Shown piece after piece: positions 1 to 8,286 of a stretch of DNA of 64,000 nucleotides. The DNA comes from Oceaniovalibus sp. ACAM 378. Its GTDB lineage: Bacteria > Pseudomonadota > Alphaproteobacteria > Rhodobacterales > Rhodobacteraceae. The first letter of the stretch is position 1, and every line of letters starts with the position of its first letter. A model generated the notes under the pieces. The model saw only the letters and a program-made list of their open reading frames with translations, was not told where the DNA came from and ran no database searches. The translations under genes and the position numbers were made by a program. The stretch covers positions 1 through 64,000 of the forward strand of contig NZ_VSJK01000012.1 in assembly GCF_008085915.1 (NCBI RefSeq), read 5' to 3'.

Positions 1-91
1 TCTGCAAACCTCCGCGTCTCCGCTTCCGTCCGCCCCGTCTGGTGCCCGCCACCGCATCTCTGCGCCGCCGGTAGAGGGGTTCTACGGTTAG
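1..91 (+). CDS. 3' end of an unidentified coding region (cut by window edge)
   Basis: A reading frame is open from base 2 to a TAG at 89-91 and would encode the last 29 residues of a protein, rich in Ser, Pro and Ala and ending APPVEGFYG. Third codon positions are mostly G or C, as in the real genes of this window, which is the main reason to think it is coding. It runs towards msrQ on the other strand. The family cannot be identified from so short a tail, and it could also be chance open frame in GC-rich DNA. Confidence 0.35.
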   Translation, partial: LQTSASPLPSAPSGARHRISAPPVEGFYG

Positions 92-432
92 TGGCACAGA
101 GGCGCAAGCACATTCTTGAAGAAAATGCTTCTTCTTGCCCGTTAGACGATTTCCGCATGAAAACGGGGGGTTGGCGCAATTTTGTTTATACTTCCGGACG
201 GTTCTTGAAAGATTTCGACCAGCCCGGTCAGATCACTGGCGCGAATCCCTCTGTGGTTTGCCTGGTGACAGTCGTTCCACCCTGACCTGCCCCTACGGAG
301 CCCTGCGCGATTCCCGCGAATCCCGTCAGTCTGATCAATTCTGCCCCCGAATCTGGCGATTTCTTCCCGGTTGGGGTCGACGGACGGGCAGGACGGGCAA
401 TCGGGGCTGCCGATTCTTACTGCGGAACATTG
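92..432. other. Non-coding stretch, no gene recognised
   Basis: About 340 bases lie between the first stop codon and the msrQ terminator. Short open frames cross it, but none has a convincing ribosome-binding site or a recognisable product. A 10-bp direct repeat (CGCGAATCCC) occurs at 240-249 and 315-324, the second copy being part of an imperfect hairpin. A small RNA is possible, but I could not match the sequence to any known RNA family. Confidence 0.4.
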
Positions 433-468
433 AACAGGGGCGCGTCCCCTGCGGAACGCGCCCCTGTT
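433..468. terminator. Hairpin terminator at the end of msrQ
   Basis: A 13-bp perfect stem (433-445 with 456-468) closes a 10-base loop 5 bases beyond the msrQ stop codon. The T-run (TTTT) follows the stem on the plus strand, so the structure may stop transcription from either side. Confidence 0.65.
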
Positions 469-472
469 TTCC

Positions 473-1084
473 CTATGCCCAGGCCGGGACCCACCTGGTC
501 CAAGGGATTCGCGCGGCCAGCAGAGCCAGAATCGCCGCCAAGTATAACAGCGGCTCGATCTGCCAGCCTTTCACCAGAAGGACGAAGTGGATCGCCCCAA
601 GAACCGCCGAAACGTAAACCAGCCTATGCAGCCTTCGCCAGCCCAGCGGACCCATTTTGCGGATCGAGAGGTTGTTGGATGTGAGCGCCAGCGGGATCAT
701 CAGCACAAACGCCGCCATGCCGACGGTAATATAGGGACGCTTGAGGATATCGGCCCAGATCTGACCGACGATCTGAACGTCCAGCACCAGCCAGACGAGC
801 AGATGCAATACTATATAGTAGAAGGTGAGCAGCCCGAGCATCCGACGGAACCGGATCAGGGCCACACCCGTAAGGTTGCGCAGGGGCGTGACCGCAAGCG
901 ATGCGATCAGAACCTGAAGTGCGAGTTCGCCCAACCGATGTTCAAGTTCCCGGATCGGCTCGACCCCCAAGCCGCCCGTCAGGCCAAGATACAGCCACCA
1001 GAACGGAATGACTCCGCCCAGCAAATAGAACGGCCATGTGGGGACACCCCGCAGGGCGCCGTTGATCCTCTGGGCGAATGTCAT
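473..1084 (-). CDS. msrQ: MsrQ, haem-binding membrane subunit of periplasmic methionine sulfoxide reductase
   Basis: MsrQ is an inner-membrane cytochrome b-type protein that passes electrons from the quinone pool to MsrP for repair of oxidised methionines in periplasmic proteins. The 203-residue product is strongly hydrophobic with about six membrane segments. Candidate haem ligands are His94, His153 and His166; the last two lie in the segment WRRLHRLVYVSAVLGAIH, typical of the family. The start is the ATG at 1084, whose A is shared with the msrP stop (TGATG), so the two genes are translationally coupled. A longer upstream frame exists but runs through msrP and is not used. Confidence 0.93.
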   Translation of the reverse strand: MTFAQRINGALRGVPTWPFYLLGGVIPFWWLYLGLTGGLGVEPIRELEHRLGELALQVLIASLAVTPLRNLTGVALIRFRRMLGLLTFYYIVLHLLVWLVLDVQIVGQIWADILKRPYITVGMAAFVLMIPLALTSNNLSIRKMGPLGWRRLHRLVYVSAVLGAIHFVLLVKGWQIEPLLYLAAILALLAARIPWTRWVPAWA

Positions 1085-2013
1085 CAAAAGCTCTTCTTGA
1101 GGTCCATACCGGTATACAGCGATGCGACGTGTTCCTCGTAGCCGTTGAACATCTGCGTCGGCTGGCGCTTGGCAAACAACCCGCCGCCGATCAGGCGTTC
1201 GCTTGCCTGGGTCCAACGGGGATGATCAACCTCGGGGTTCACGTTTGAATAGAATCCGTATTCGCGGGCGTTCGCCATGTTCCAGCTGGTTGGTGGCTCT
1301 TTCTCCATGGCCGAAATCCGCACGATGCTCTTGATCGATTTAAAGCCGTACTTCCACGGCACAACCAACCGTAGAGGCGCGCCGTTCTGATTGGGGATGG
1401 GTTCGTCATACAGCCCGGTTGCGATGATCGTCAGCGGATGCATCGCCTCGTCCAGCCGCAGCCCCTCGCGATAGGGCCAATCAAGATAGCCCCGTGAAAT
1501 TCCGGGCATTTCGTCCGGGCGCACAGCGGTTTCAAATGCAATGTACTTGGCACCCGGCTGCACCCCCACACGGTTCAGCAGATCGGCCAGTTCAAACCCG
1601 ACCCACGGAACGACCATCGACCACGCCTCTACACAGCGCAGGCGATATATACGCTCTTCCAAAGAGACACCTTTAAGGATGTCGTCCATGGAATAGTCGC
1701 CCGGCCTGTCCACCATACCGTCAATTTTCACCGACCAGGGATCGGTGGTCAGCGCCCCGGCGTTGCGGGCCGGATCTTCCTTGCCCACCCCGAATTCGTA
1801 ATAGTTGTTGTAGTTGGAAATCTCTTTGAGCGAGTTCGGTTCTGCGTCCGTCGAAAACGCCGATGGCGCTGCGTTAAGGCTGGCCAGCGCTGGCCCGCCG
1901 ATCGAGCCGACCGCAAGAGCGCCCGCGCCAGCCATCAATTGCCTGCGATTCATAAACGCCGCACGGGGGGTCGCGTCAGACCAGTTCAGTTCATTTCTGT
2001 ATCGTCCGGCCAT
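1084..2013 (-). CDS. msrP: MsrP, periplasmic molybdopterin protein-methionine-sulfoxide reductase
   Basis: MsrP reduces methionine sulfoxide in periplasmic proteins with a molybdopterin cofactor, using electrons from MsrQ. The 309-residue protein has a Tat signal with the twin arginine at residues 23-24 (NRRQLMAG) followed by a short hydrophobic stretch, as expected for a folded, cofactor-loaded export substrate. Cys127 in [14 protein letters not shown] matches the molybdenum-ligand cysteine of the family. The ATG at 2013 is preceded by GAGGAG at a good distance; an in-frame ATG at 2031 lacks such a site. It is the first gene of the msrPQ operon. Confidence 0.95.
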   Translation of the reverse strand: MAGRYRNELNWSDATPRAAFMNRRQLMAGAGALAVGSIGGPALASLNAAPSAFSTDAEPNSLKEISNYNNYYEFGVGKEDPARNAGALTTDPWSVKIDGMVDRPGDYSMDDILKGVSLEERIYRLRCVEAWSMVVPWVGFELADLLNRVGVQPGAKYIAFETAVRPDEMPGISRGYLDWPYREGLRLDEAMHPLTIIATGLYDEPIPNQNGAPLRLVVPWKYGFKSIKSIVRISAMEKEPPTSWNMANAREYGFYSNVNPEVDHPRWTQASERLIGGGLFAKRQPTQMFNGYEEHVASLYTGMDLKKSF

Positions 2014-2373
2014 CACAAACTCCTCGCCCATTGTTCCATTATCTAGATGGTAATGTAGCGCCGCGCCCGCAAACCGCCAAACACTCCGCAGTCACGTTGT
2101 TGTTCCGCGCCTGAAACACTCTCGGCACCGACGATTCGAAACCGGGCGCGCCACCCAACTCGTGAATATTCGATGAACTTATGTGTCTCACACCGCGCAA
2201 TCCGGCTCAGCGCCGGTGATTTGCCACGTCCACGACACAGTTATGCCAGATTTCTTGCGTGACGCCCCTTTTTGGCCGCATTGTTATCTGGCGCCCCCTG
2301 CCCCGGCGTCACGGCACCCCGGGACAAGGACAATCGCACGTCTGGGTGGGCCGGATTTAAGTGAGGGATAGTT
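2014..2373. other. Divergent intergenic region between msrP and the RTX gene
   Basis: These 360 bases must carry the promoters of msrPQ (leftwards) and of the RTX gene (rightwards). The DNA just above msrP is locally AT-rich (TAGATAAT near 2040), but I cannot name a convincing -35/-10 pair. No gene, tRNA or repeat is visible. The RTX gene has a GAGGGA ribosome-binding site just before 2374. Confidence 0.5.
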
Positions 2374-3312
2374 ATGACTATTATTTTTGAGCGTTTTGGA
2401 ACAACTGGCGACGACATCATTATGGGTACCCAAAGCCGGATCGTGCAGCTTTTCGCCGGCAACGATCAGCTGTGGGGTCACAATGGCACAGACGTGGCCG
2501 ATGGCGGCGCAGGCGCAGACACTTTGCTTGGCGGTGGCGGCGACGATTCACTGTACGGTCAGGACGGGCAAGATGTGCTTACCGGCGGGGCGGGCAATGA
2601 CTTTCTCGAAGGCGGCGCGCACCGGGATCTGCTGAGTGGCGGTCTTGGCAACGACATGATGCTCGGAGGCGATGGCGAAGACATTTTGCTCGGTGGACAT
2701 GGGCACGACACCATCGACGGTGGCAACGGCAGCGACTGGCTTACCGGCGGATTGGGCCGGGACGACCTGCGCGGCGGCACAGGCGATGACTTCATCTTCG
2801 GCGGGAATGGCCGCGATCTGATCCATGGCGGCTCCGGACAAGACGTTATTCTTGGGGGACGCGGCGATGACACGATCATGGGCGGGGCGGACGATGACAC
2901 GATCAGTGGAGACAATGGTGACGATGCCCTGTTCGGCGGCACGGGTGACGATCTGATCGGGGGCGGCAGGGGTGCAGATTTTTTGGTCGGCGGAGACGGT
3001 GACGATACCATCGTAGGCGGCAGGGGCGACGACACGCTCAACGGCGAATCCGGCAATGATATATTGAACGGCGGGGGCGGCAGCGACAGCTTTGTGTTTT
3101 CCGCGGCGCCCGGCCACAACGTCATCCGAGATTTCGAAGCCGGTGTCGATCTGCTGGACATTCACGAGGTTCAGGCTCTCGGGGGGATCGTCCAGCTCCA
3201 GTATGGGCAGGGCGACGGCAACGATATTCTTGTGACATCGACGATGTTGGCCGACTGGTCACTGACCATTCTGGATCTCGACAGCTTTAATTCCAGCGAT
3301 CTGATCCTTTAA
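2374..3312 (+). CDS. Secreted RTX calcium-binding repeat protein
   Basis: The 312-residue product is almost entirely hemolysin-type nonapeptide repeats. Counting from Asn30, 23 nonapeptides of the form (D/N)D-x-hydrophobic-x-G-G-x-G follow without a break to about residue 236. Such repeats bind calcium and fold into a parallel beta-roll after export. The tail (SDSFVF, then NVIRDFEAGVDLLDI, ending DLIL) resembles the cap and C-terminal secretion signal of type I secretion substrates. There is no Sec signal and no catalytic domain; only about 29 residues precede the repeats. No ABC exporter or membrane-fusion gene lies in the window, so the exporter must be elsewhere. A surface or extracellular-matrix protein is the likely role, by inference. 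Confidence 0.88.
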   Translation: MTIIFERFGTTGDDIIMGTQSRIVQLFAGNDQLWGHNGTDVADGGAGADTLLGGGGDDSLYGQDGQDVLTGGAGNDFLEGGAHRDLLSGGLGNDMMLGGDGEDILLGGHGHDTIDGGNGSDWLTGGLGRDDLRGGTGDDFIFGGNGRDLIHGGSGQDVILGGRGDDTIMGGADDDTISGDNGDDALFGGTGDDLIGGGRGADFLVGGDGDDTIVGGRGDDTLNGESGNDILNGGGGSDSFVFSAAPGHNVIRDFEAGVDLLDIHEVQALGGIVQLQYGQGDGNDILVTSTMLADWSLTILDLDSFNSSDLIL

Positions 3313-3346
3313 GCCTACTGTATTTGATACCAAAGTTATTTCAACA

Positions 3347-3378
3347 GGGGGCGCCATATTTCAAGCGCTCCCATTTTT
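3347..3378 (+). terminator. Rho-independent terminator of the RTX gene
   Basis: An 8-bp GC-rich stem (GGGGGCGC at 3347-3354 with GCGCTCCC at 3365-3372, one G-U pair) and a 10-base loop are followed by ATTTTT. It lies 35 bases after the RTX stop codon. Confidence 0.7.
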
Positions 3379-3453
3379 ATCCCGCCACTTGCGGGCATTC
3401 TTGATTGCCCTGCCCGACACAACGACACGTACAGGGGCGGCGGGATGAACGAC

Positions 3454-3477
3454 AAAGGGCGCCCGCAGCGGGCGCCC
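3454..3477 (-). terminator. Rho-independent terminator of clpB
   Basis: A 21-base near-perfect palindrome (GGGCGCCCGC, one central base, then its complement) at 3457-3477 is followed on the minus strand by TTTGT. It sits about 40 bases beyond the clpB stop codon. Confidence 0.7.
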
Positions 3478-3514
3478 CTTATCATCTCGAACGTCCCGGA
3501 TCAGATGCCCGGGG

Positions 3515-6124
3515 TCAGTGGACCACTGCATCGTCGGGCCGGGGCCGATTGCTGGCCGAAATCCGGTCGCCGACAATCAGGCCGTCGGACCCGGTGCTGA
3601 CATGCACCGTCTGGCCGTCCATCACATCGCCCGCCAGAATCATCTCGGCCAGTTGATCCTGCAATGCCCGCTGGATCACCCGCTTCAGCGGACGCGCCCC
3701 GAACACCGGATCGTACCCTTCATCAGCCAGCCATTGCCGCGCGCCGTCATCCAGATCCAGCGTGATCTTGCGACCGGCCAGCCGTTTTTGCAGCAGACCC
3801 AGTTGAATCTCGACGATTCCGCCCATGTCTTCGCGACCCAGCCGATCGAAAATGATCGTCTCGTCCAGACGGTTCAGGAATTCGGGCCGGAAATGGGCCC
3901 GCACCGCTTCCATCACGTCACGTCTCGCCTCTGACGCATCCGCGCCGTCGGGCAATTGCGACAAGGCCTGTGCACCAAGGTTCGACGTGAGGATAATCAG
4001 CGTTTGCTTGAAATCCACCGTCCGCCCCTGACCATCCGTCAGAACACCGTCGTCGAGCACCTGAAGCAGCACGTTGAAGACATCGGGGTGCGCCTTTTCC
4101 ACTTCATCGAACAGGACCACCTGATAGGGCCGCCTGCGCACCGCCTCGGTCAACGCGCCGCCTTCGTCATATCCGACGTACCCCGGCGGGGCGCCGATCA
4201 GACGCGAAACGGCGTGTTTCTCCATGTATTCGGACATGTCGATCCGCACCATCGCGCTGTCATCGTCAAACAGATATTCGGCCAGCGCCTTGGTCAGTTC
4301 GGTTTTGCCCACGCCCGTTGGTCCAAGGAACAAGAAGCTGCCCAAAGGCCGCGCCTCGTCGTTCAGCCCGGCACGGGCCCGGCGCACGGCATTTGCCACC
4401 GCCTTGACCGCCACACGCTGACCGATCACCCGCTTGCCGATCTGGTCTTCCATGCGCAGCAACTTGTCCCGCTCGCCCTCAAGCATCTTCGACGTCGGAA
4501 TCCCGGTCCAGCGTTCGACGACGGCGGCAATCTGCTCGGGGCGCACCGCTTCTTCGACCATCAAGTCGCTGTCTTCGGCGCTGCCCAGGTCTTTCTCAAG
4601 CTGCGGGATGACGCCATAGGACAGCTCTCCGGCCTTGGCCAGATTGCCCTCGCGTTTGGCGATATCCAGTTCGGCGCGGGCCCGGTCAAGCTTTTCTTTC
4701 AACCCGCGCGCACCTTCCAGCCTGTCACGCTCGGCCTGCCAGCGGGCAGTCAACTCGCTGGAGCGCTCCTGCAACTCGGCCAGATCCTTTTCCAGAGTAT
4801 CCAGCCGGTCTTTCGACGCCTGATCATCCTCTTTCTTCAACGCTTCGGCTTCGATCTGCTTTTGCAGGATGTCGCGGTCAAGCGCGTCCAGCGCCTCGGG
4901 CTTGGAGTCCACCTCCATGCGCAAACGGCTGGCCGCTTCGTCCATCAGGTCAATTGCCTTGTCGGGCAGGAACCGGTCGGTGATATAGCGGTGCGAAAGC
5001 GTCGCCGCCGCAACCAGCGCCGAGTCGGAAATCCGCACGCCATGGTGCAGTTCGTATTTTTCCTTGATTCCGCGCAGAATGCTGATCGTGTCCTCGACCG
5101 TCGGTTCTTCGATCAGGATCGGCTGGAACCGCCGCGCCAATGCCGCGTCTTTTTCAACGTATTTGCGGTATTCATCCAGCGTGGTTGCCCCAACGCAGTG
5201 CAATTCGCCGCGTGCCAGCGCAGGTTTGATCAGGTTGGCTGCATCCATTGCGCCATCCGCTTTACCCGCGCCAACCAGAGTATGCATCTCGTCGATGAAC
5301 AGGATGATTTCGCCTGCCGCATCGGTCACTTCGTTCAGGACTGCCTTCAGCCGCTCTTCGAATTCGCCACGATATTTGGCCCCGGCGATAAGCGCGCCCA
5401 TATCCAATGCCAGCAATTTCTTGTTGCGCAGGGATTCAGGCACATCGCCGTCGATGATGCGCAGCGCCAAACCTTCGGCGATCGCTGTCTTGCCGACGCC
5501 CGGTTCACCAATCAGAACCGGGTTGTTTTTGGTCCGGCGGCTGAGCACCTGCATGGCGCGGCGGATTTCCTCGTCACGGCCGATAATCGGGTCGATCTTT
5601 CCCTGTGCTGCACGTTCAGTCAAATCCAACGCATATTTCTTCAGTGCGTCATAGCTGTCTTCGGCGCTTGCCGAATCCGCGGTGCGTCCCTTGCGGATGT
5701 CATTGACCGCCGCGTTCAGCGCCTGTGCCGACACGCTTCCAGCGCTGAGCGCTTCGGACGCTTTTGATTTGATCATCGCCAGCGCCATCAGGATTCGCTC
5801 AACAGGAACAAAGGCATCGCCTGCCTTGTCCGCCAAAGTCTGAGCTTCAGCCAAAACCTTGCCGGTTGTCTGATCCATATAGGTTTGTCCGGCGTCGCCC
5901 GACACCTTGGGCATCTTGCTCACGGCCAGATCAACGGCCTCGCGCACCCTGATCGGGGCGCCGCCCGCTCGGGTAATCAGGTTCGTCGCCAACCCTTGTT
6001 CATCATCGAGCAAGGCTTTCAGCAGATGTTCGGGCGCAAGCCGCTGATGGCTTTCGCGCATGGCAATCGTTTGTGCGGCTTGAATGAAACCGCGCGACCG
6101 CTCGGTGAACTTTTCTAAGTTCAT
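3515..6124 (-). CDS. clpB: ClpB, ATP-dependent protein disaggregase
   Basis: ClpB is a hexameric AAA+ machine that, with DnaK, pulls proteins out of aggregates after heat stress. The 869-residue length is normal for the family. In order: Clp N domain (about 1-145), first AAA+ module with Walker A GEPGVGKT at 206-213, a long coiled-coil middle domain rich in Lys, Glu and Arg (about 410-530), second AAA+ module with Walker A GPTGVGKT near residue 605, and a small C-terminal domain. AGGAG lies 6 bases before the ATG. A good RpoH-type promoter lies upstream at 6204-6232 and a terminator downstream, so it is probably transcribed alone. A 603-codon frame on the opposite strand is a shadow. Confidence 0.98.
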   Translation of the reverse strand: MNLEKFTERSRGFIQAAQTIAMRESHQRLAPEHLLKALLDDEQGLATNLITRAGGAPIRVREAVDLAVSKMPKVSGDAGQTYMDQTTGKVLAEAQTLADKAGDAFVPVERILMALAMIKSKASEALSAGSVSAQALNAAVNDIRKGRTADSASAEDSYDALKKYALDLTERAAQGKIDPIIGRDEEIRRAMQVLSRRTKNNPVLIGEPGVGKTAIAEGLALRIIDGDVPESLRNKKLLALDMGALIAGAKYRGEFEERLKAVLNEVTDAAGEIILFIDEMHTLVGAGKADGAMDAANLIKPALARGELHCVGATTLDEYRKYVEKDAALARRFQPILIEEPTVEDTISILRGIKEKYELHHGVRISDSALVAAATLSHRYITDRFLPDKAIDLMDEAASRLRMEVDSKPEALDALDRDILQKQIEAEALKKEDDQASKDRLDTLEKDLAELQERSSELTARWQAERDRLEGARGLKEKLDRARAELDIAKREGNLAKAGELSYGVIPQLEKDLGSAEDSDLMVEEAVRPEQIAAVVERWTGIPTSKMLEGERDKLLRMEDQIGKRVIGQRVAVKAVANAVRRARAGLNDEARPLGSFLFLGPTGVGKTELTKALAEYLFDDDSAMVRIDMSEYMEKHAVSRLIGAPPGYVGYDEGGALTEAVRRRPYQVVLFDEVEKAHPDVFNVLLQVLDDGVLTDGQGRTVDFKQTLIILTSNLGAQALSQLPDGADASEARRDVMEAVRAHFRPEFLNRLDETIIFDRLGREDMGGIVEIQLGLLQKRLAGRKITLDLDDGARQWLADEGYDPVFGARPLKRVIQRALQDQLAEMILAGDVMDGQTVHVSTGSDGLIVGDRISASNRPRPDDAVVH

Positions 6125-6203
6125 CAGTCTCTCCTTCGGTTAAGCGCCCGTTCTGGGAATGCCCGCTGTGGCGGCACACCCCCGGCCGGGCCTTGCTCAA
6201 CTG

Positions 6204-6232
6204 AAATGGGATGTGGGCGGCGCTGTGTCAAG
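6204..6232 (-). promoter_or_regulatory. Heat-shock (RpoH-type) promoter of clpB
   Basis: On the minus strand CTTGACA (6226-6232) and CCCATTT (6204-6210) are separated by 15 bases. This closely fits the known sigma-32 pattern CTTGAAA / CCCCATNT and lies about 80 bases above the clpB start, as expected for a heat-shock chaperone. Confidence 0.7.
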
Positions 6233-6685
6233 ATCGCAACAGGGGCGGCAGCCCCGCATGGCAAAGGGGCTTTCCATGTCCGAACCGGAACGGCGGATCA
6301 TCGGAATGACCATAGATGCTCTGGTCTCCGGCCCCGCGCCGTCGCGCCACCATGCGCGTCTCAGAACTGACTATGGTCGGTCCGACAGCACGATGACCGG
6401 CACCACCGATTGCCTGTGCCAAAGCACCCTGCCGAAAAACGCGCCGCCTGATCTGGTCTTTAAGGATCTGATAGCACATATAGTGGGTCAGATGGCCCGT
6501 ATGCGCGAGATATGGTCGGGAGAGTTCAGGCTTCGCTTGTGTCTGAGCCCGGAAAGTGGAAATCTGAAATCGTAATTTATTGTAATGATCACATTTCCTT
6601 TTCGCCATCTGGAAACTTATCCACAGGCAACCACGTTATGTTTGAGAGTTCAGAATTGCACCCGGACAAAACAGGAGTCCGATAA
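6233..6685. other. Intergenic region with an AT-rich patch and a perfect DnaA box
   Basis: No convincing gene lies here. A plus-strand frame opening at ATG 6276 (about 100 codons) has a poor ribosome-binding site and matches no family I know. The stretch 6565-6625 is much more AT-rich than its surroundings and ends with TTATCCACA at 6617-6625, an exact match to the DnaA-box consensus. I found only this one box, so an origin is unlikely. Confidence 0.4.
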
Positions 6686-6895
6686 ATGAAACAGCAAGGT
6701 CATCAGATCCGCGCCGTCACCTATGACGCGCTTGCCCGCCAATTTGAGGCGGAGGTGTCATTCATTGATGTGCGTGGGTTGCAGCGCAAATATCATGTGA
6801 CCGCGCCCGGTACGCCCGATCAGGCGCATGAAAAGATTTTGTCGTCGCTTCTGGATGCAGCGAAATCACCACGTAAATTTGGAAAAGGAGCCTGA
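6686..6895 (+). CDS. Small protein of unknown function (69 aa)
   Basis: The 69-residue product is soluble-looking, with a basic C-terminus (KSPRKFGKGA), no signal peptide and no membrane segment. A strong AGGAG lies 8 bases before the ATG. The second small gene begins one base after its stop codon, so the two form an operon that may continue into pyrF. Hydrophobic residues alternate around 20-40 (FEAEVSFIDVRGLQRKYHVT), which suggests a small beta-sheet fold. I do not recognise the family. Confidence 0.7.
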   Translation: MKQQGHQIRAVTYDALARQFEAEVSFIDVRGLQRKYHVTAPGTPDQAHEKILSSLLDAAKSPRKFGKGA

Positions 6896-6896
6896 A

Positions 6897-7142
6897 ATGA
6901 TCGTCCTTGAATCCGCAATCTCACATGTAAGACGCAATCGCGATTTCGGCGTGGTTGAAGCGCGCGTGACGCTTCTGGCCAAGACCCATCGCGGCCACCC
7001 GCCGCACCGGGTTTCCATCCTGACCCACGCCTTCCCCAAAGGTAACGATACTCTGCGCAAGCGTCTGATCGATGATGCGATCCGCACCGCCACGTTTCGG
7101 GCGCTTCGTCAGGCGGAACGCTACGCACCTCTCGCAGCCTGA
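6897..7142 (+). CDS. Small basic protein of unknown function (81 aa)
   Basis: The 81-residue product has many Arg and His residues and no export signal. The start is the ATG at 6897, one base after the stop of the preceding gene and 6 bases after AAAAGGAG; an earlier in-frame ATG at 6828 lies inside the preceding gene and is less likely. The C-terminal half (TLRKRLIDDAIRTATFRAL) should form an amphipathic helix. It is a probable partner of the preceding 69-residue protein and lies 78 bases before pyrF. The family is not recognised. Confidence 0.7.
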   Translation: MIVLESAISHVRRNRDFGVVEARVTLLAKTHRGHPPHRVSILTHAFPKGNDTLRKRLIDDAIRTATFRALRQAERYAPLAA

Positions 7143-7220
7143 CCCGCGACACTTGCCAATCCCCCCGGTTCTGACCGAAAAGAGCCGGGGCGACATTGCC
7201 CGAACCGCAAAGGGGCAGAT

Positions 7221-7958
7221 ATGACAGTGGCACACACACCCGTCGATGACCGGCTGATCGTCGCACTCGATGTTCCGAACGCGATTGCCGGAATGGAGCT
7301 GGTCGATCGGATCGGCCCCGCCGTCAGCTTTTACAAAATCGGCCTTGGGATGCTGACCGGGGGCGGAATGGGTCTGGCGATGGAGCTGAAGGACGAACAT
7401 GCCAAACGCATTTTCCTTGATCTCAAACTGTTCGACATCGGCTCCACCATCGAAGCCGCCGTGCGCGGGCTCGCCCAGTTCAACCTTGATTTTCTGACTG
7501 TGCACGGCGACCCGAACGTGGTGCGTGCCGCCCGGGAAGGTGTGGGGGGCAGCAGTCTGAATATTCTCGCCGTCACCATCCTGACCTCGCTGGAGCGGGA
7601 GGATCTGGATGCCTGCCTGCTGCGCGATGGAACGGTGTCGCAACTGGTGATCGACCGTGCCGCGCTGGCGTTTGAGGCGGGCGCCCATGGCGTTATCGCT
7701 TCACCACAAGAAGCCGCGGCGATCCGCGCCCTGCCCGAAGCGGTAGGAAAGCTGATCGTCACGCCGGGCGTTCGCCCCCAGGGCAGCGATCCGGGCGATC
7801 AGAAACGCATCGCGACACCTGCACAGGCGGTGCGGGACGGGGCAGACTACATCGTCGTCGGACGCCCCGTCTGGCGCGCGTCCGATCCTGCCGCCGCAGC
7901 AAGGGACATTCTGGCCGAATTGGCCTCGCCCCAAACGGCGCGGGCCGACACCAGGTGA
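7221..7958 (+). CDS. pyrF: Orotidine 5'-phosphate decarboxylase
   Basis: PyrF converts OMP to UMP, the last step of de novo pyrimidine synthesis, in the cytoplasm. The 245-residue length is normal. The catalytic Asp-Lys-Asp network is at Asp67, Lys69 and Asp72 (FLDLKLFDIGST); the usual D-I-P-N-T ending of this motif is D-I-G-S-T here, outside the catalytic residues. Conserved phosphate-binding segments VTPGVRP and DYIVVGRPV follow near the C-terminus. GGGG lies before the ATG. It converges with nfeD and shares a hairpin terminator with it. Confidence 0.97.
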   Translation: MTVAHTPVDDRLIVALDVPNAIAGMELVDRIGPAVSFYKIGLGMLTGGGMGLAMELKDEHAKRIFLDLKLFDIGSTIEAAVRGLAQFNLDFLTVHGDPNVVRAAREGVGGSSLNILAVTILTSLEREDLDACLLRDGTVSQLVIDRAALAFEAGAHGVIASPQEAAAIRALPEAVGKLIVTPGVRPQGSDPGDQKRIATPAQAVRDGADYIVVGRPVWRASDPAAAARDILAELASPQTARADTR

Positions 7959-7973
7959 ACCCGTTCAAACAAG

Positions 7974-8002
7974 GGGGCCGGCGGGATATCCTGCCGGCTC
8001 CT
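7974..8002. terminator. Shared hairpin between convergent pyrF and nfeD
   Basis: A long GC-rich hairpin of about 12 bp with G-U pairs and a tight GATATC centre lies between the two stop codons. On the minus strand it is followed by CTTGTTTG, so it fits best as the terminator of the qmcA-nfeD operon. Confidence 0.5.
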
Positions 8003-8286
8003 CAGTCGTTCACGTCGTGATCAAAAGTCTTGACCTGTCCGTCGCGTACCCCGACGAACCGGCGCAATGCCATCCAGCCGAGCAATGACAGCACGGCGAA
8101 CACAACCAACGTCAGAGGCAATGACCCCGACAGCCCCGCCGCGACCGGCCCACCCACCAGCAAAAGCAGTGCGACGACCCCGGCACCGATGGCGAATCCC
8201 AGCAGGATGAATCCCGGCAGCAGCATTTCCAGACAGCCCAACACCAGCGCCGCAGCGCCCCACAGCCACCAGTCGGACCAGATCAC
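8002..8286 (-). CDS. NfeD-like membrane protein (short form)
   Basis: The 94-residue protein has two or three hydrophobic segments (about residues 7-25, 29-45 and 52-70) and a short polar tail. Short NfeD-like proteins of this size are encoded beside SPFH/stomatin proteins such as QmcA and are thought to act with them in membrane microdomains. The start overlaps the qmcA stop by 4 bases (ATGA), so the two are coupled. The soluble OB-fold domain of longer NfeD proteins is essentially absent, as in the E. coli YbbJ type. Confidence 0.82.
   Translation of the reverse strand: MIWSDWWLWGAAALVLGCLEMLLPGFILLGFAIGAGVVALLLLVGGPVAAGLSGSLPLTLVVFAVLSLLGWMALRRFVGVRDGQVKTFDHDVND

Noticed and set aside
2460-3080. 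Regularly spaced repeats that could suggest a repeat array such as CRISPR
   Set aside because: The period is 27 bases without spacers and translates into glycine/aspartate nonapeptides, so it is coding repeat.
2548-3165. Two long minus-strand open frames across the RTX gene
   Set aside because: They mirror the GC-rich 27-base repeats of the RTX gene on the other strand, have repetitive low-complexity products and no ribosome-binding sites.
3956-5767. 603-codon plus-strand frame opposite clpB
   Set aside because: Antisense shadow of a highly conserved gene; the product is rich in Gln, Arg and His with no domain.
6159-6575. Open frame between clpB and the small genes (and one opposite, 6228-6608)
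   Set aside because: Weak ribosome-binding sites, no recognisable product, and the frames overlap the clpB promoter region; kept as non-coding with low certainty.
6617-6625. Origin of replication at the DnaA box near 6.6 kb
   Set aside because: A single box without a cluster, and no dnaA, parAB or other origin-linked gene nearby.
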